Origin: an uncultured Croceicoccus sp.
GTDB taxonomy: Bacteria; Pseudomonadota; Alphaproteobacteria; Sphingomonadales; Sphingomonadaceae
Length of the DNA: 64,000 bases
Assembly (NCBI RefSeq): GCF_947496385.1
Contig: NZ_CANMCP010000001.1
Coordinates: 1-64,000 of the forward strand
Direction: 5' to 3'
Under the pieces are notes generated by a model. The model had not been told where the DNA came from. It was given only the letters and a program-made list of their open reading frames with translations, and searched no databases. A program made the translations under genes and the position numbers. This document shows positions 43,824 through 53,121 of this stretch, in pieces. Numbering within the stretch: the stretch's first letter is position 1; each line of letters starts with the position of its first letter.

Positions 43824-44447
43824 ATGGCCGACAACCACAGCGCGGATCACCAGCAGAACGGTGGTGGAGGCAACTACTGGCGCTTCATGGCGATGGTGGC
43901 GACGTCGACCGCGATCATGTTCGGCCTGATGTATCTAAACACATACGAGCTTGATCACGTGTTCTGGAGCGAGACGCGCTTCTGGATGACGTTCGTCATG
44001 GGCGGCATGATGATGATCGTCATGCTCCTCTTCATGTGGGGCATGTACAAGGACAAGACCAAGAACTTCATCATCCTGGGCGTAGGCGCGCTGGTCTTTG
44101 CGGTGGCGCTGTGGCTGGTCCGCAGCCAGGCGACCGTCAACGACGAAGAGTACATGTCGGCTATGATCCCTCACCATTCGATCGCAATCATGACGAGTGC
44201 GCGGGCTGAGATCACCGATCCGCGTGTTCGCAAGTTGGCGGACTCGATCATTGAGGCTCAGGTCAAAGAAATTGCAGAGATGAAGTTGCTGATCGAAGAC
44301 ATCGAAAGGAACGGTGAGATGGGCGACGGCACGCCACTCCCCGCGCGGACGACCGATCTCACACCAGAGCTATTGCAGAAAGCGGAACAGGCGGTCGAGC
44401 GTCCTATCAGCCCGGAGGTGCGCGACGAGGTTACGATGGGCCAATAG
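43824..44447 (+). CDS. DUF305 membrane-anchored protein
   Basis: The 207-aa product has a membrane N-terminus with three hydrophobic segments (about 18-90), then a C-terminal DUF305 domain with MIPHHSIAIMTS and EAQVKEIAEMKLLI. Compared with the DUF305 protein at 28503 it is membrane-anchored. AGGAGG at 43812-43817 precedes ATG 43824. It ends the copper gene group. Confidence 0.85.
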   Translation: MADNHSADHQQNGGGGNYWRFMAMVATSTAIMFGLMYLNTYELDHVFWSETRFWMTFVMGGMMMIVMLLFMWGMYKDKTKNFIILGVGALVFAVALWLVRSQATVNDEEYMSAMIPHHSIAIMTSARAEITDPRVRKLADSIIEAQVKEIAEMKLLIEDIERNGEMGDGTPLPARTTDLTPELLQKAEQAVERPISPEVRDEVTMGQ

Positions 44448-44461
44448 ATGCTCCGGGCGTA

Positions 44462-44502
44462 TTTATCCCGCAATTTATGGAAATGTGCATTTGCGGGATA
44501 AA
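44462..44502 (+). repeat. Perfect 12-bp inverted repeat after the DUF305 gene
   Basis: TTTATCCCGCAA (44462-44473) is the exact inverse of TTGCGGGATAAA (44491-44502), loop 17 bases. It starts 14 bases after the DUF305 stop. The remaining stretch to 44818 (about 316 bases) contains no gene I can support. As no T-run follows, it may be a processing or recombination site rather than a simple terminator. Confidence 0.6.
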
Positions 44503-44886
44503 AACGTGATCGGACGGCTGTGCGGAGATGGTTGGCTGACCGTTTTTGCGGATTTGCATCCGCGATGCCAAAGCTAGATAATTGCTGGTTCTGATTCCTG
44601 AAAAAGCTTCGTCGATGGCTGCTTAACTTTCTAAGGGGGACCCAGAAGGCTGGTCGCGCCCGATGCCGAGGCCCGTTACAAAGTCCGCATAAAATGTGAG
44701 GGCGACTATCTAATGACTGGTTCTGGACCGTCGACTGACAGTCCGGTCTTGTATTATAACCGGTTTGATCCGAGCATCGACGCTCTAGAATCAATCATCA
44801 TTTGCGATAAACTGACCACAATTGACGTGACCCCCTGATTTTCCTCCACGAGCGATTAGAGTCTGGCCTTGAAGGAAGGACAGACG

Positions 44887-45153
44887 ATGAAGCGTACGAG
44901 GTTTTCAGAAGAGCAGATTATCGGGGTGCTGAAGGAAGCGGAGGCGGGAGCCAAGACCGCTGACCTGGCCCGGCGGCACGGTGTATCTGAAGCGACGATC
45001 TACAACTGGAAGTCGAAGTATGGCGGGATGGAAGTGTCCGATGCCCGCCGACTGAAGGAGCTCGAGAGCGAGAACGCCAAGCTCAAGCGGCTGCTGGCCG
45101 ATGCGATGCTGGACAAGGCTGCTCTGAAGGATCTTCTGGCAAAAAAGTTCTGA
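44887..45153 (+). CDS. IS3-family transposase OrfA (helix-turn-helix subunit)
   Basis: The 88-aa product has the HTH_Tnp_1 pattern: [42 protein letters not shown], then a leucine-zipper-like coiled coil (about 52-85). It ends in AKKF at a slippery A6G heptamer (45141-45147), where ribosomes can shift -1 to continue into OrfB and make the OrfAB transposase. Length matches IS407-type OrfA. Confidence 0.93.
   Translation: MKRTRFSEEQIIGVLKEAEAGAKTADLARRHGVSEATIYNWKSKYGGMEVSDARRLKELESENAKLKRLLADAMLDKAALKDLLAKKF
45141..45147 (+). other. Programmed -1 ribosomal frameshift site of the IS (A6G)
   Basis: The heptamer A AAA AAG (45141-45147) sits at the end of orfA in the correct phase for tandem slippage from GCA AAA AAG. 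The -1 frame continues into orfB, producing the fused OrfAB transposase. This is standard for the IS3 family. Confidence 0.85.
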
Positions 45154-46058
45154 CGCCCGCCGCGCAGCGGGAAGCTGTTGCTCATCTCCAGGTGTGCCAC
45201 GGGATGAGCGAGCGGCGGGCGTGCCGTGTTATCGATGCTGATCGCAAAAGCGTGCGTTACCGTTCCACCCGGGACGATGATGCCGAGCTTCGCGAGAAGC
45301 TGCGCGAGCTGGCCAACCAGCGTCGCCGGTTCGGCTATCGCCGTCTGCATATCCTGCTGCGCCGGGAGGGGATCATGATCAACCGCAAGAAGACCCAGAG
45401 GCTCTACAAGGAAGAAGGGCTGGCAGTGAGGCGACGACGAAGCCGCAGGCGTGCTGTTGGCACAAGGGCACCTGCTCCGGTTCTGGCGCTGCCGAACCAG
45501 CGCTGGAGCCTGGACTTTGTTCACGACCAGATGGCTTCGGGAAGACGGTTCCGGGTGCTCAACGTGGTCGATGACGTGACCCGGGAGTGCCTGGCAGCGG
45601 TGCCGGACACCTCGATCTCTGGTCGCCGTGTCGTTCGCGAGCTGACCGCACTGATCGAACAGCGCGGCAAGCCCGGCATGATCGTCAGCGACAATGGCAC
45701 CGAGCTCACCAGCAACGCTGTGCTGGCATGGTGCGGCGAGGTCGGCGTGGAGTGGCATTACATCGCGCCCGGAAGGCCGATGCAAAAGGCTTACGTCGAG
45801 AGCTTCAATGGCCGCATGCGCGACGAACTGCTCAACGAGACGCTGTTCTTGAGCATGACCCATGCCCGTGTCGAGATCGCGGCCTGGGTCGAAGACTACA
45901 ATCGGGAGCGACCACACTCGTCTCTCGGTTACGCAACACCGGCGGCGTTCGCCGCTGAACTGGATAAGCAATGGCCTGCTTCGCTACGCCCTACGGGCTC
46001 CGCTACGCAGCCCATTGCTTCAACCGCGCTTATGCGCAAAACAACTGCCCGGCTCTAA
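45153..46058 (+). CDS. IS3-family transposase OrfB (DDE integrase domain), joined to OrfA by -1 frameshift
   Basis: After the A6G shift site the frame reads [14 protein letters not shown] and then a DDE integrase: [13 protein letters not shown] (first Asp), [14 protein letters not shown] (second Asp) and [19 protein letters not shown] (Glu). The later part [15 protein letters not shown]-like is characteristic of IS3. An internal ATG at 45192 is a possible separate start. The frame is intact to its stop, so the transposase should be functional. Confidence 0.92.
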   Translation, partial: TPAAQREAVAHLQVCHGMSERRACRVIDADRKSVRYRSTRDDDAELREKLRELANQRRRFGYRRLHILLRREGIMINRKKTQRLYKEEGLAVRRRRSRRRAVGTRAPAPVLALPNQRWSLDFVHDQMASGRRFRVLNVVDDVTRECLAAVPDTSISGRRVVRELTALIEQRGKPGMIVSDNGTELTSNAVLAWCGEVGVEWHYIAPGRPMQKAYVESFNGRMRDELLNETLFLSMTHARVEIAAWVEDYNRERPHSSLGYATPAAFAAELDKQWPASLRPTGSATQPIASTALMRKTTARL

Positions 46059-46094
46059 TCCCAGCTGGGGGAAAGCTGGGGGTCACGTCACAAT

Positions 46095-46152
46095 CCATCG
46101 AAAAACCTCGATGGGAATTGACGGCCTCGCAATCCATCGATAATTGTCGATG
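46095..46152 (+). promoter_or_regulatory. Two ArsR-like palindromes upstream of arsR
   Basis: CCATCGA (46095-46101) / TCGATGG (46108-46114) is a perfect 7-bp palindrome with a 6-base centre. A second one, CATCGA (46135-46140) / TCGATG (46147-46152), lies 40 bases on. Both match the TCGA-rich dyads used by ArsR/SmtB repressors. The second ends right next to the arsR start codon. The first lies immediately after the IS element's target duplication. Confidence 0.65.
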
Positions 46153-46153
46153 A

Positions 46154-46486
46154 ATGAAGTCGGCCTCAGCACTCGATGCACTTTCCGCGCTCGCGCACCC
46201 AACGCGGCTTGACGCGTTTCGTCGTCTCGTGCGCAGCGAGCCCGAAGGGCTTTCTACAGGCCAGCTTGTAGACGCCTCGGGTCTCACCCAAAGCACCTTC
46301 TCAAGCCATCTCGCGATCCTCGTCGGCGCTGGCCTCGTCTTGCCGGAAAAGCGGGGACGGCAGATGATCCAGCGCGCGAACATCGAGGTCCTGCGCGACC
46401 TGATGCTGTTTCTCGCCAAGGACTGCTGCGAGGGCCGCGCAGAGCTTTGCGAGCCGCTCGTGGCCGAACTCTCCCATTGTTGCTGA
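46154..46486 (+). CDS. arsR: Arsenic-responsive ArsR/SmtB-family repressor
   Basis: The 110-aa product has the winged helix-turn-helix pattern: LDALSALAHPTRLDAFRRLV, then TGQLVDASGLTQSTFSSHLAILVGAGLV. The C-terminal cysteines (KDCCEGRAELCEP, SHCC) could bind arsenite. No obvious ribosome-binding site precedes ATG 46154, which is only 1 base from the second operator palindrome; leaderless or a slightly different start cannot be excluded. It is the first gene of the ars operon and overlaps arsC. Confidence 0.87.
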   Translation: MKSASALDALSALAHPTRLDAFRRLVRSEPEGLSTGQLVDASGLTQSTFSSHLAILVGAGLVLPEKRGRQMIQRANIEVLRDLMLFLAKDCCEGRAELCEPLVAELSHCC

Positions 46487-47016
46487 TGGAGCCAACAGTG
46501 CCTAACCAGACTTATAGTGTCCTGTTCCTCTGCACGGGTAATTCGGCCCGCTCGATCTTGGGCGAAGCGTTGATGAACAAGATGGGCGGAGGTCGCTTCC
46601 GTGCCTACAGCGCGGGTAGCCAACCTAAGGGTGAAGTGCATCCGATGTCGCTCGAGGTGCTCGATAGCTTCGGCTATCCGACCGATGGCTTGCGCTCGAA
46701 GAACTGGAGCGAGTTCACCAAGCCCGGTGCACCCGAGTTCGATTTCATCTTCACCGTCTGCGACAACGCTGCGGGCGAGAGCTGCCCGGTATGGCCAGGC
46801 AAGCCGCTCACCGCGCATTGGGGCGTCGAGGATCCCGCAGCAGTCGAGGGCGATGGCCAGCGGCAGGCGTTCGTCGATGCGCTCAGCTATCTTAAACGCC
46901 GGATCGAACTCTTCCTGATGCTGCCGCTCCAGAGCATCGACGAAATGTCTGTGCGCAGCAAACTGGCCGCCATCGGCCGCGAAGAAGGCGCGAGCGCTAA
47001 GGCCCAGGAATCCTGA
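46486..47016 (+). CDS. arsC: Low-molecular-weight phosphatase-type arsenate reductase
   Basis: The 176-aa product has the CX5R active site C16-TGNSA-R22 (FLCTGNSARSILGEAL), the Asp of the general-acid loop, and CDNAAGESCPVWPG with a second cysteine pair. This is the ArsC family related to phosphotyrosine phosphatases, reducing arsenate to arsenite using thioredoxin or a similar donor. ATG 46486 overlaps arsR stop (ATGA). It is followed by an unrelated arsenate reductase. Confidence 0.9.
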   Translation: MEPTVPNQTYSVLFLCTGNSARSILGEALMNKMGGGRFRAYSAGSQPKGEVHPMSLEVLDSFGYPTDGLRSKNWSEFTKPGAPEFDFIFTVCDNAAGESCPVWPGKPLTAHWGVEDPAAVEGDGQRQAFVDALSYLKRRIELFLMLPLQSIDEMSVRSKLAAIGREEGASAKAQES

Positions 47017-47445
47017 ATGACCACCGATATCGTCATTTATCACAACCCCGAATGCGGGACCTCGCGCAACACGCTGGCGATGATCCGCAATGCCGGAATC
47101 GAGCCGCATGTCATCGAGTATCTGAAGACGCCACCTTCGCGCGCCATGCTCGAAAGCCTGATCGAGCGCGCCGGGCTCAGTCCCAGGGAGCTGCTGCGCG
47201 AAAAGGGCACACCTTATGCGGAACTGGGGCTCGGCGATGAGAGCCTGAGCGATACAGCGCTGGTGGACGCGATGATGGAGTACCCGATCCTCATCAACAG
47301 ACCACTCGTCGATTCCCCGCTGGGCGTTCGCCTGTGCCGTCCGTCCGAAGCGGTGCTCGACATTATGCCAAGTCCCCAGCTGGGCGCCTTCACCAAGGAA
47401 GACGGCGAGCAGATCGTGGACGTGGCAGGCAAGCGTATCGCCTGA
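47017..47445 (+). CDS. arsC: Glutaredoxin-type arsenate reductase
   Basis: The 142-aa product has the ArsC/Spx fold: [19 protein letters not shown] with catalytic C13, [12 protein letters not shown], and [20 protein letters not shown] (arginine residues that bind arsenate). It follows the first arsC with no gap. It relies on glutaredoxin/GSH, so this operon carries two arsenate reductases using different reductants. Typical length (about 140 aa). Confidence 0.93.
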   Translation: MTTDIVIYHNPECGTSRNTLAMIRNAGIEPHVIEYLKTPPSRAMLESLIERAGLSPRELLREKGTPYAELGLGDESLSDTALVDAMMEYPILINRPLVDSPLGVRLCRPSEAVLDIMPSPQLGAFTKEDGEQIVDVAGKRIA

Positions 47446-48731
47446 TGCTGCTGGCGATCGCGATCTTCGTGGTCACCATCACGATGGTGATCTGGCAGCC
47501 GCGCGGGCTCGGAATCGGCTGGAGCGCGCTGGGCGGAGCATTGGTGGCCCTTGCCACCGGCGTCATCTCGCTCGCCGACATCCCGGTGGTGTGGGACATC
47601 ATCTGGAATGCGACCGGCACGTTCGTCGCGGTGATCCTGATCAGCCTCATCCTAGATCGTGCCGGATTCTTCGAATGGGCGGCGCTCCATGTGGCGCGAT
47701 GGGGGCGCGGCGATGGTCGCTGGCTGTTCGTGCTCGTGGTATTGCTGGGTGCAGGGGTAGCCGCGATCTTCGCCAATGATGGCGCGGCGCTGATCCTGAC
47801 CCCGATCGTGATCGCGATGCTCAGGGCGCTAGGATACAACGCCAAAGCGACGCTGGCCTTTGTCATGGCGGCAGGGTTCATTGCCGATACGTCGAGCCTG
47901 CCGTTGGTCGTATCCAACCTCGTCAACATCGTGTCGGCCGATTTCTTCGACATCGGCTTCGGCGAGTATGCGCTGGTCATGGTGCCGGTGGACCTGGCCG
48001 CAATTGCCGCCACGCTGGCAGCGCTTCTGCTGTTCTTCCGCAAGGACATTCCGGCCAGCTACGACGTCGCACAGCTCCGCGCTCCGGCAGAAGCGATCCA
48101 TGACCGGGCGACCTTCCGCGCCGGCTGGGTGGTGCTGGCCCTGCTGCTGATCGGGTTTTTCGTGCTAGATCCGCTCGGCGTGCCGATCAGCGCGGTCGCT
48201 GCCGTCGGCGCGCTGGCGCTCATCGCTATTGCTGCGCGCGGCCACGTCATTCCCACAGGCCAAGTCATCCGCGAAGCGCCTTGGCAGGTCGTGATCTTCT
48301 CGCTCGGCATGTATCTGGTCGTCTACGGCATGAGCAATGCGGGGCTTGCCACCGCGATTGCCGGACTATTGGAGCGCTCGGCCGAGGGCGGCATATGGGG
48401 CGCGGCCTTCGGAACAGGCATTCTGTCCGCGGTGCTATCCTCGGGCATGAACAACATGCCGACCGTCCTCGTCGGCGCGCTGTCGATCGATGCCACGAGT
48501 GCCACCGGCCCGGTTCGCGACGCCATGATCTACGCCAACGTCATCGGCTGCGACCTCGGGCCGAAGATCACCCCGATCGGTTCCCTCGCGACCCTGCTCT
48601 GGCTGCATGTTCTGGGACAGAAGGCCGTGAAGATCGGCTGGGGCTATTACTTCCGTGTCGGTATCACGCTTACGACGCCGATCCTGCTGGTGACCCTGGC
48701 GGCGCTCGCCCTACGGTTGAGCCTCGCATGA
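47445..48731 (+). CDS. arsB: Arsenite efflux transporter ArsB
   Basis: The 428-aa product has about 11-12 hydrophobic segments. ArsB-family features include [44 protein letters not shown], and [17 protein letters not shown] with [18 protein letters not shown] near the C-terminus. It exports arsenite. I used ATG 47445, overlapping arsC stop by one base. It overlaps the UPF0060 gene by four bases. Confidence 0.93.
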   Translation: MLLAIAIFVVTITMVIWQPRGLGIGWSALGGALVALATGVISLADIPVVWDIIWNATGTFVAVILISLILDRAGFFEWAALHVARWGRGDGRWLFVLVVLLGAGVAAIFANDGAALILTPIVIAMLRALGYNAKATLAFVMAAGFIADTSSLPLVVSNLVNIVSADFFDIGFGEYALVMVPVDLAAIAATLAALLLFFRKDIPASYDVAQLRAPAEAIHDRATFRAGWVVLALLLIGFFVLDPLGVPISAVAAVGALALIAIAARGHVIPTGQVIREAPWQVVIFSLGMYLVVYGMSNAGLATAIAGLLERSAEGGIWGAAFGTGILSAVLSSGMNNMPTVLVGALSIDATSATGPVRDAMIYANVIGCDLGPKITPIGSLATLLWLHVLGQKAVKIGWGYYFRVGITLTTPILLVTLAALALRLSLA

Positions 48732-49051
48732 AGCTGTTCCTCGTCTATCCGCTCGCGGCGCTGTTCGAAATCGCCGGTTGCTTCGCATTCTGGGCCTGGT
48801 GGCGGCTGGAGAAGAGCCCCTTGTGGCTGCTTCCAGGTATGGTGTCGCTGGCCCTGTTCGCATGGCTTCTGACGCTCGTTCCGATTGACGCTGCAGGTCG
48901 CGCCTTCGCAGCTTATGGCGGGGTCTATGTTGCCGCGTCGCTGCTGTGGCTGTGGATTGTCGAAGGCACTGCGCCCGACCGGTGGGACTTCATCGGCGGC
49001 GCGGTCGTGCTCGCCGGCGCTGCCATCATCCTGTTCGGCCCGCGTGGCTGA
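48728..49051 (+). CDS. UPF0060/YnfA-type small membrane protein
   Basis: The 107-aa product has four transmembrane segments and the family signature [19 protein letters not shown], then [26 protein letters not shown] and [23 protein letters not shown]0060 (YnfA) proteins resemble small multidrug resistance transporters. ATG 48728 overlaps the arsB stop (ATGA), so it is part of the ars operon; a role in resistance is inferred. Confidence 0.9.
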   Translation: MKLFLVYPLAALFEIAGCFAFWAWWRLEKSPLWLLPGMVSLALFAWLLTLVPIDAAGRAFAAYGGVYVAASLLWLWIVEGTAPDRWDFIGGAVVLAGAAIILFGPRG

Positions 49052-49074
49052 CGACCCGAATTCGGAGAATTTCC

Positions 49075-49821
49075 TTGTCCCGTCTGCGTCCCTTGCCCGA
49101 TCCCGACACTTTCCCGGCGCTCGATCCGGCCTTCGTCCATGCCCGCCCTGCCGAAGGTCTCGGTGACGACCAGCCACCGCCGCGCATCCTGCTGCTTTAC
49201 GGCTCTCTGCGGGAGCGCTCGTATTCGCGCCTCGCGGTCGAGGAAGCTGCCCGCTTGCTCCAGCTGTTCGGGGCAGAGACGCGCATCTTCGATCCCTCCG
49301 ACCTGCCGCTGCCCGATCAGGTCGGCGGGGATGACCACCCCGCCGTCCACGAATTGCGCGAGCACGCCTTTTGGTCCGAGGGCATGGTGTGGTGCAGCCC
49401 GGAGCGGCACGGCCAGATCACCGGCATCATGAAGACCCAGATCGATCACCTGCCGCTCAGCATCGGGGGCATGCGACCGACCCAGGGGCGGACGCTGGCA
49501 GTCATGCAGGTGTCGGCCGGATCGCAGTCCTTCAATACCGTCAACACGCTGCGGCTGCTCGGGCGCTGGATGCGGATGTTCACCATCCCGAACCAGTCAA
49601 GCGTGCCGAAGGCATACGAGGAGTTCGACGAGGCGGGCCGCATGAAACCGTCCTCGCTCTACGACCGCATTGTCGATGTCATGGAGGAACTCGTTCGGTT
49701 CACAGTGCTACTACGCCCGCATGCCGAGCAACTCGTGGACCGCTATTCGGAGCGCAAGGAAGCTGGGAAGCTCAATGATCCCGAACAGGATATCTCGGCG
49801 AATGCATTACGTTCATCGTAG
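49075..49821 (+). CDS. arsH: ArsH, NADPH-dependent FMN reductase
   Basis: The 248-aa flavoprotein has the flavodoxin-like fold with [32 protein letters not shown], and the ArsH hallmark [24 protein letters not shown]. ArsH oxidises trivalent organoarsenicals or reduces quinones. Start TTG 49075 is supported by GGAG eight bases upstream (49063-49066); the frame continues further upstream over the UPF0060 gene and is not used. It is the last gene of the ars operon. Confidence 0.93.
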   Translation: MSRLRPLPDPDTFPALDPAFVHARPAEGLGDDQPPPRILLLYGSLRERSYSRLAVEEAARLLQLFGAETRIFDPSDLPLPDQVGGDDHPAVHELREHAFWSEGMVWCSPERHGQITGIMKTQIDHLPLSIGGMRPTQGRTLAVMQVSAGSQSFNTVNTLRLLGRWMRMFTIPNQSSVPKAYEEFDEAGRMKPSSLYDRIVDVMEELVRFTVLLRPHAEQLVDRYSERKEAGKLNDPEQDISANALRSS

Positions 49822-49897
49822 CAAGGCCGGTCGGCACCTGGCGATGCCAGTCTAGGCCTTTGCAACCATATTATGCGAAGGTCAGCAGAAGTCGCTT

Positions 49898-50377
49898 TCA
49901 CCGACCGCTGGCGCGTTTTGCGATCTCGGCCATACACGCATCCATTACATCACGCTGAGGCTTAACGGGCAAGGCAGCACATGCGTCATTCGCGGGAAAC
50001 CACTTCGCGTCCGCTACCTCCTCAGCCTGCAATCGGAGGGGAGTCTTCTTGCCGATCCGACACGAAAACATAACCGCGTCCTGTCCGTCATGGTCGAGGT
50101 TCCGTTTCGCCTTGTGCTCTGCGGAATAGACGAACCGATTGGTGACCGGTAATTCGGACAGGTCAGCTTCCAAACCTACGCCCAATTCCTCTGCCAGTTC
50201 ACGACGCATGGCCTCGAGCGGGGACTCTCCGTCCTCAACCCCGCCGCCTGCGAGTGTCCATTCACCATCGCGGTATCCATGCGGGCGAACGAGCAGCACC
50301 TCACCGTCTTCGTTCAATACAACGGCCCGCACCTTGCGGCGCAGCCGTAATCCGTCGCTTTCGATATAGGCTGTCAT
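49898..50377 (-). CDS. NUDIX hydrolase
   Basis: The 159-aa product carries a complete NUDIX box ([25 protein letters not shown]-x5-E-x7-RE-U-x-EE-x-G) at about 48-70. Family members hydrolyse nucleoside diphosphate derivatives; the substrate cannot be predicted. Placed after arsH on the other strand and separate from the ars operon. Confidence 0.93.
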   Translation of the reverse strand: MTAYIESDGLRLRRKVRAVVLNEDGEVLLVRPHGYRDGEWTLAGGGVEDGESPLEAMRRELAEELGVGLEADLSELPVTNRFVYSAEHKAKRNLDHDGQDAVMFSCRIGKKTPLRLQAEEVADAKWFPANDACAALPVKPQRDVMDACMAEIAKRASGR

Positions 50378-50427
50378 GGCTGAAGAACTTGACAGGCTCT
50401 GGTAAAGCTACCGTGAACCGCCCCGCC

Positions 50428-50769
50428 TCAGGTATTCCCGGCAGCGCACTCGTGGCACTTTACCACCGTCGGATTGTTCCGCAGTCGGCCCTCGGCAATC
50501 TCGTCGCCGCATTCGATGCAATAACCGAACTCACCTTCCTCGATCCGCTGGAGAGCTGCCGCGATGCCTGCGCGTTCGACCTTGCGCCGGCGTTCCTGCG
50601 CCAGCGCCATTGCCTGCACCTGCATAGCATCGATGCGGGACAGGCGACCTACGCTCTCCTGGTCCAACGTGACTGGGTCGCGATCATTCGCGGAGATACG
50701 ATCCTGCTCGTCTAGCTCGGCGAGCCTTTGCAGCAAGAGATTGCGGAACGTGGCAGGATCGATCGACAC
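50428..50769 (-). CDS. DksA/TraR-family C4 zinc-finger protein
   Basis: The 113-aa product has a helical N-terminus, the VERAGIAAALQRIEEGEFGYCIECG segment (coiled coil then zinc finger) and CHEC near the C-terminus: four cysteines (CxxC...CxxC) of the DksA/TraR finger. Full DksA has about 150 residues, so this is a short relative. GTG 50769 is the start seen in the sequence. It may modulate transcription with ppGpp. Confidence 0.87.
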   Translation of the reverse strand: MSIDPATFRNLLLQRLAELDEQDRISANDRDPVTLDQESVGRLSRIDAMQVQAMALAQERRRKVERAGIAAALQRIEEGEFGYCIECGDEIAEGRLRNNPTVVKCHECAAGNT

Positions 50770-50770
50770 G

Positions 50771-51637
50771 TCAGCGCACCATCAGCACCGGGGCCTTGAC
50801 CGTGCGAACCATTTCGGTGGTCGTGCTGCCCACGATCATGCGACGTATGGGCGAATGGCCATAGGCACCCATCAAAAGCAGCGAATGCTCGGAGGCGGCA
50901 ACGACGCCAGGAATGACCTTTTCGGCCTTGTCCCGCTCCATCACGACGGTAACGGGGTGGTCGGAAGCGAATGCCGCTTCTGCCCTGGTCAGCATCTCAC
51001 GCTGCGCTTCGCCATCCGCCTCTGCCATGACGATGGTGACCGGCAGACCGTCGAACAGCGGCGAGTTGGCCAGACGCTCCAGCGCGCGCTCTGCGGCGGG
51101 GCTGGCATCATAGGCGAAGACGATGTGCTTTGGTTCGGCATACTCGCGCGAGGCGACCAGCACCGGCTTCTCGCTCGCCCTCACCACGCGCTCGATCATC
51201 GAGCCGATATGGTCCGAGGCATATTCATGGCCGACGCCGCGCTTGCCGATCACCACCACCCGGGCGTGATCCTCGCGCTCCAAGATCGTCTCCACCACGC
51301 CGCCGTGGCGGTGCAATGTCGATACCTCGGTGACGCCCGCACCGCGCAGCAGTTGTTCGCCTGCTTGCAGCAACACGCGGCCTTTCTCGATTTCGGTGCG
51401 GCTGCCTTCTTCGGAAAGGCGCACAAGCTCCTCCATTAGGTCGCTCTTGACGCCCAGGCCAATCGCGCCGGACAGGTCCTTGCGCGCCGTGATGGCATCC
51501 TGCCGTTGGACGACGTGGAGCAGTTCGACCGGCAAGGACAGCCGCCTCGCTGCCCAACCGGCATAGCCGCAAACGCTGGTGGCGTAGGCCGACGCGTCGA
51601 TCGCCGCGAGGACATTTTCCATTGCTTTCTCTCCCAT
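50771..51637 (-). CDS. Universal stress protein, two UspA domains
   Basis: The 288-aa product consists of two tandem UspA domains: the first (ENVLAAIDASAYATSVCGYAGW, GKRGVGHE, then DHIGSMIERVVRASEKPVLV) and the second (EPKHIVFAYDASPAAERAL, LLLMGAYGHSPIRRMIVGSTTTEMV with the ATP-binding G2xG9xGST-like motif). Start ATG 51637 is preceded by GGAGG six bases away and overlaps the SulP gene stop. Confidence 0.93.
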   Translation of the reverse strand: MGEKAMENVLAAIDASAYATSVCGYAGWAARRLSLPVELLHVVQRQDAITARKDLSGAIGLGVKSDLMEELVRLSEEGSRTEIEKGRVLLQAGEQLLRGAGVTEVSTLHRHGGVVETILEREDHARVVVIGKRGVGHEYASDHIGSMIERVVRASEKPVLVASREYAEPKHIVFAYDASPAAERALERLANSPLFDGLPVTIVMAEADGEAQREMLTRAEAAFASDHPVTVVMERDKAEKVIPGVVAASEHSLLLMGAYGHSPIRRMIVGSTTTEMVRTVKAPVLMVR

Positions 51638-53121
51638 CAGTGTCCTCCCAGCTGCGCTTCGGCGCCGGGCTTGTCATGGATAGCATAGCGCTCGATCATC
51701 GCGGCGCTTTCCTCGTTCAGCCCGCGCACCTCGACTGCCGTGCCCTCGCGGCGGAACTTGAGGATTGCCTTGTCGAGCGTTCCCACCGCCGAAATGTCCC
51801 AGAAGTGCGCGCGGCTGACGTCGATCACCACTCGGTCGAGCACTTCCTTGTAGTCGAAAGCTTCCACGAAGCGGTCCGAAGACGCGAAGAAGACCTGGCC
51901 CGCAATGTGGTAGGTCCGCGTCATGCCGTCGGCCGAGAGGTCGGTATCGACCGTGAAGAGCCGCTTCACCTTGCTGGCGAAGAACAGACCCGAAAGGATC
52001 ACGCCTGCGAGCACGCCCTGCGCCAAATCATGCGTCCACACCACCACAACGACGGTGACGATCATCACGACCGACGATTGCCAGGGATTTGTTCGGATGT
52101 CCTTGATCGAGCGCCACGAGAAGGTTCCGATCGATACCATGATCATGACCGCGACCAGCGACGCCATCGGAATGATGGCGACCAGCGGGCCGAGCACAAG
52201 CAGCAGGAACAGCAGGAAGACGCCCGATACGAAGGTCGAGAGCCTTGTCTCGCCGCCCGACTTCACGTTAATGACCGACTGGCCGATCATAGCGCAGCCA
52301 CCCATGCCTCCGAGGAAGCCGGTGAAGAAGTTGGCGATGCCCTGGCCCTTCATTTCCTGCTGCTTGTCGGACCCCGTATCGGTCAGATCGTCGACGATCT
52401 GGGCGGTCATCATGGACTCGAGCAGGCCCACCGCCGCCATCGTTGCCGAATACGGCAGGATGACCTGCAGCGTCTCAAGGGTAAACGGAACGTCGGGGAT
52501 CAGCCACGACGGCAGCGACGAGGGCAGTTCGCCCATATCGCCTACGGTGCGCACATCCATGCCCATGTAGTAGACGACCGCTGTCAGGATGACGATTGCA
52601 ACCAGCGGGGAGGGAACTGCCTTCGTAAGCCGCGGAAGGAGGTAAATCACCGCCAGCCCCGCGGCGACCAGCAAGTAGGTCAGCATCGACACGCCGGTGA
52701 GTTCCGGCAGCTGCGCGATGAAGATCAGGATCGCCAACGCGTTGACGAAGCCGGTAATCACAGAGCGCGACACATATTGCATCAGCAAGTGCAGCCGCAG
52801 GAAACCAGCGATGACCTGGATGATGCCCATCAGGATCGTGGCTGCGAAGAGGTATTCGACGCCGTATTGCTGGATCAGCGGCAGAACGAGAACCGCGATA
52901 GCTGCGGTGGCTGCCGAGATCATGCCCGGTCGTCCGCCTACGAGCGAGATGATGACCGCTATCGAGAACGACGCGTAAAGGCCGACCCTGGGATCGACCT
53001 CGGCAATGATGGAGAAGCCAATAGCTTCGGGAATGAGCGCAAGCGCAACGACGATGCCGGCGAGAATGTCCCGCCGGGGATTGGAAAGCCATTCACGCTT
53101 GAGCGTGGAAATATCGAACAT
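51637..53121 (-). CDS. SulP-family anion transporter with C-terminal STAS domain
   Basis: The 494-aa product has about 10-12 transmembrane segments ([30 protein letters not shown], which is the Sulfate_transp signature, split in the middle here). A C-terminal STAS domain (about 390-490, [22 protein letters not shown]...) follows. The family transports sulfate, bicarbonate or other anions. I used ATG 53121 since the transmembrane region begins soon after; a longer frame to 53247 has no support. It is co-transcribed with the universal stress protein gene. Confidence 0.93.
   Translation of the reverse strand: MFDISTLKREWLSNPRRDILAGIVVALALIPEAIGFSIIAEVDPRVGLYASFSIAVIISLVGGRPGMISAATAAIAVLVLPLIQQYGVEYLFAATILMGIIQVIAGFLRLHLLMQYVSRSVITGFVNALAILIFIAQLPELTGVSMLTYLLVAAGLAVIYLLPRLTKAVPSPLVAIVILTAVVYYMGMDVRTVGDMGELPSSLPSWLIPDVPFTLETLQVILPYSATMAAVGLLESMMTAQIVDDLTDTGSDKQQEMKGQGIANFFTGFLGGMGGCAMIGQSVINVKSGGETRLSTFVSGVFLLFLLLVLGPLVAIIPMASLVAVMIMVSIGTFSWRSIKDIRTNPWQSSVVMIVTVVVVVWTHDLAQGVLAGVILSGLFFASKVKRLFTVDTDLSADGMTRTYHIAGQVFFASSDRFVEAFDYKEVLDRVVIDVSRAHFWDISAVGTLDKAILKFRREGTAVEVRGLNEESAAMIERYAIHDKPGAEAQLGGH

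Larger units (their letters stand above)
44823..46090 (+). mobile_element. Complete IS3-family (IS407-group) insertion sequence, 1268 bp
   Basis: The element begins TGACGTGACCCCC (44823-44835) and ends with its inverse (46078-46090), a 13-bp perfect terminal repeat with TG...CA ends. The flanking bases are CAAT on both sides (44819-44822 and 46091-46094), a 4-bp target-site duplication typical of the IS407 group. The two transposase frames are intact and joined by a slippery A6G sequence. The insertion lies just 60 bases upstream of the arsR start codon. All parts needed for transposition are present. Confidence 0.95.
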
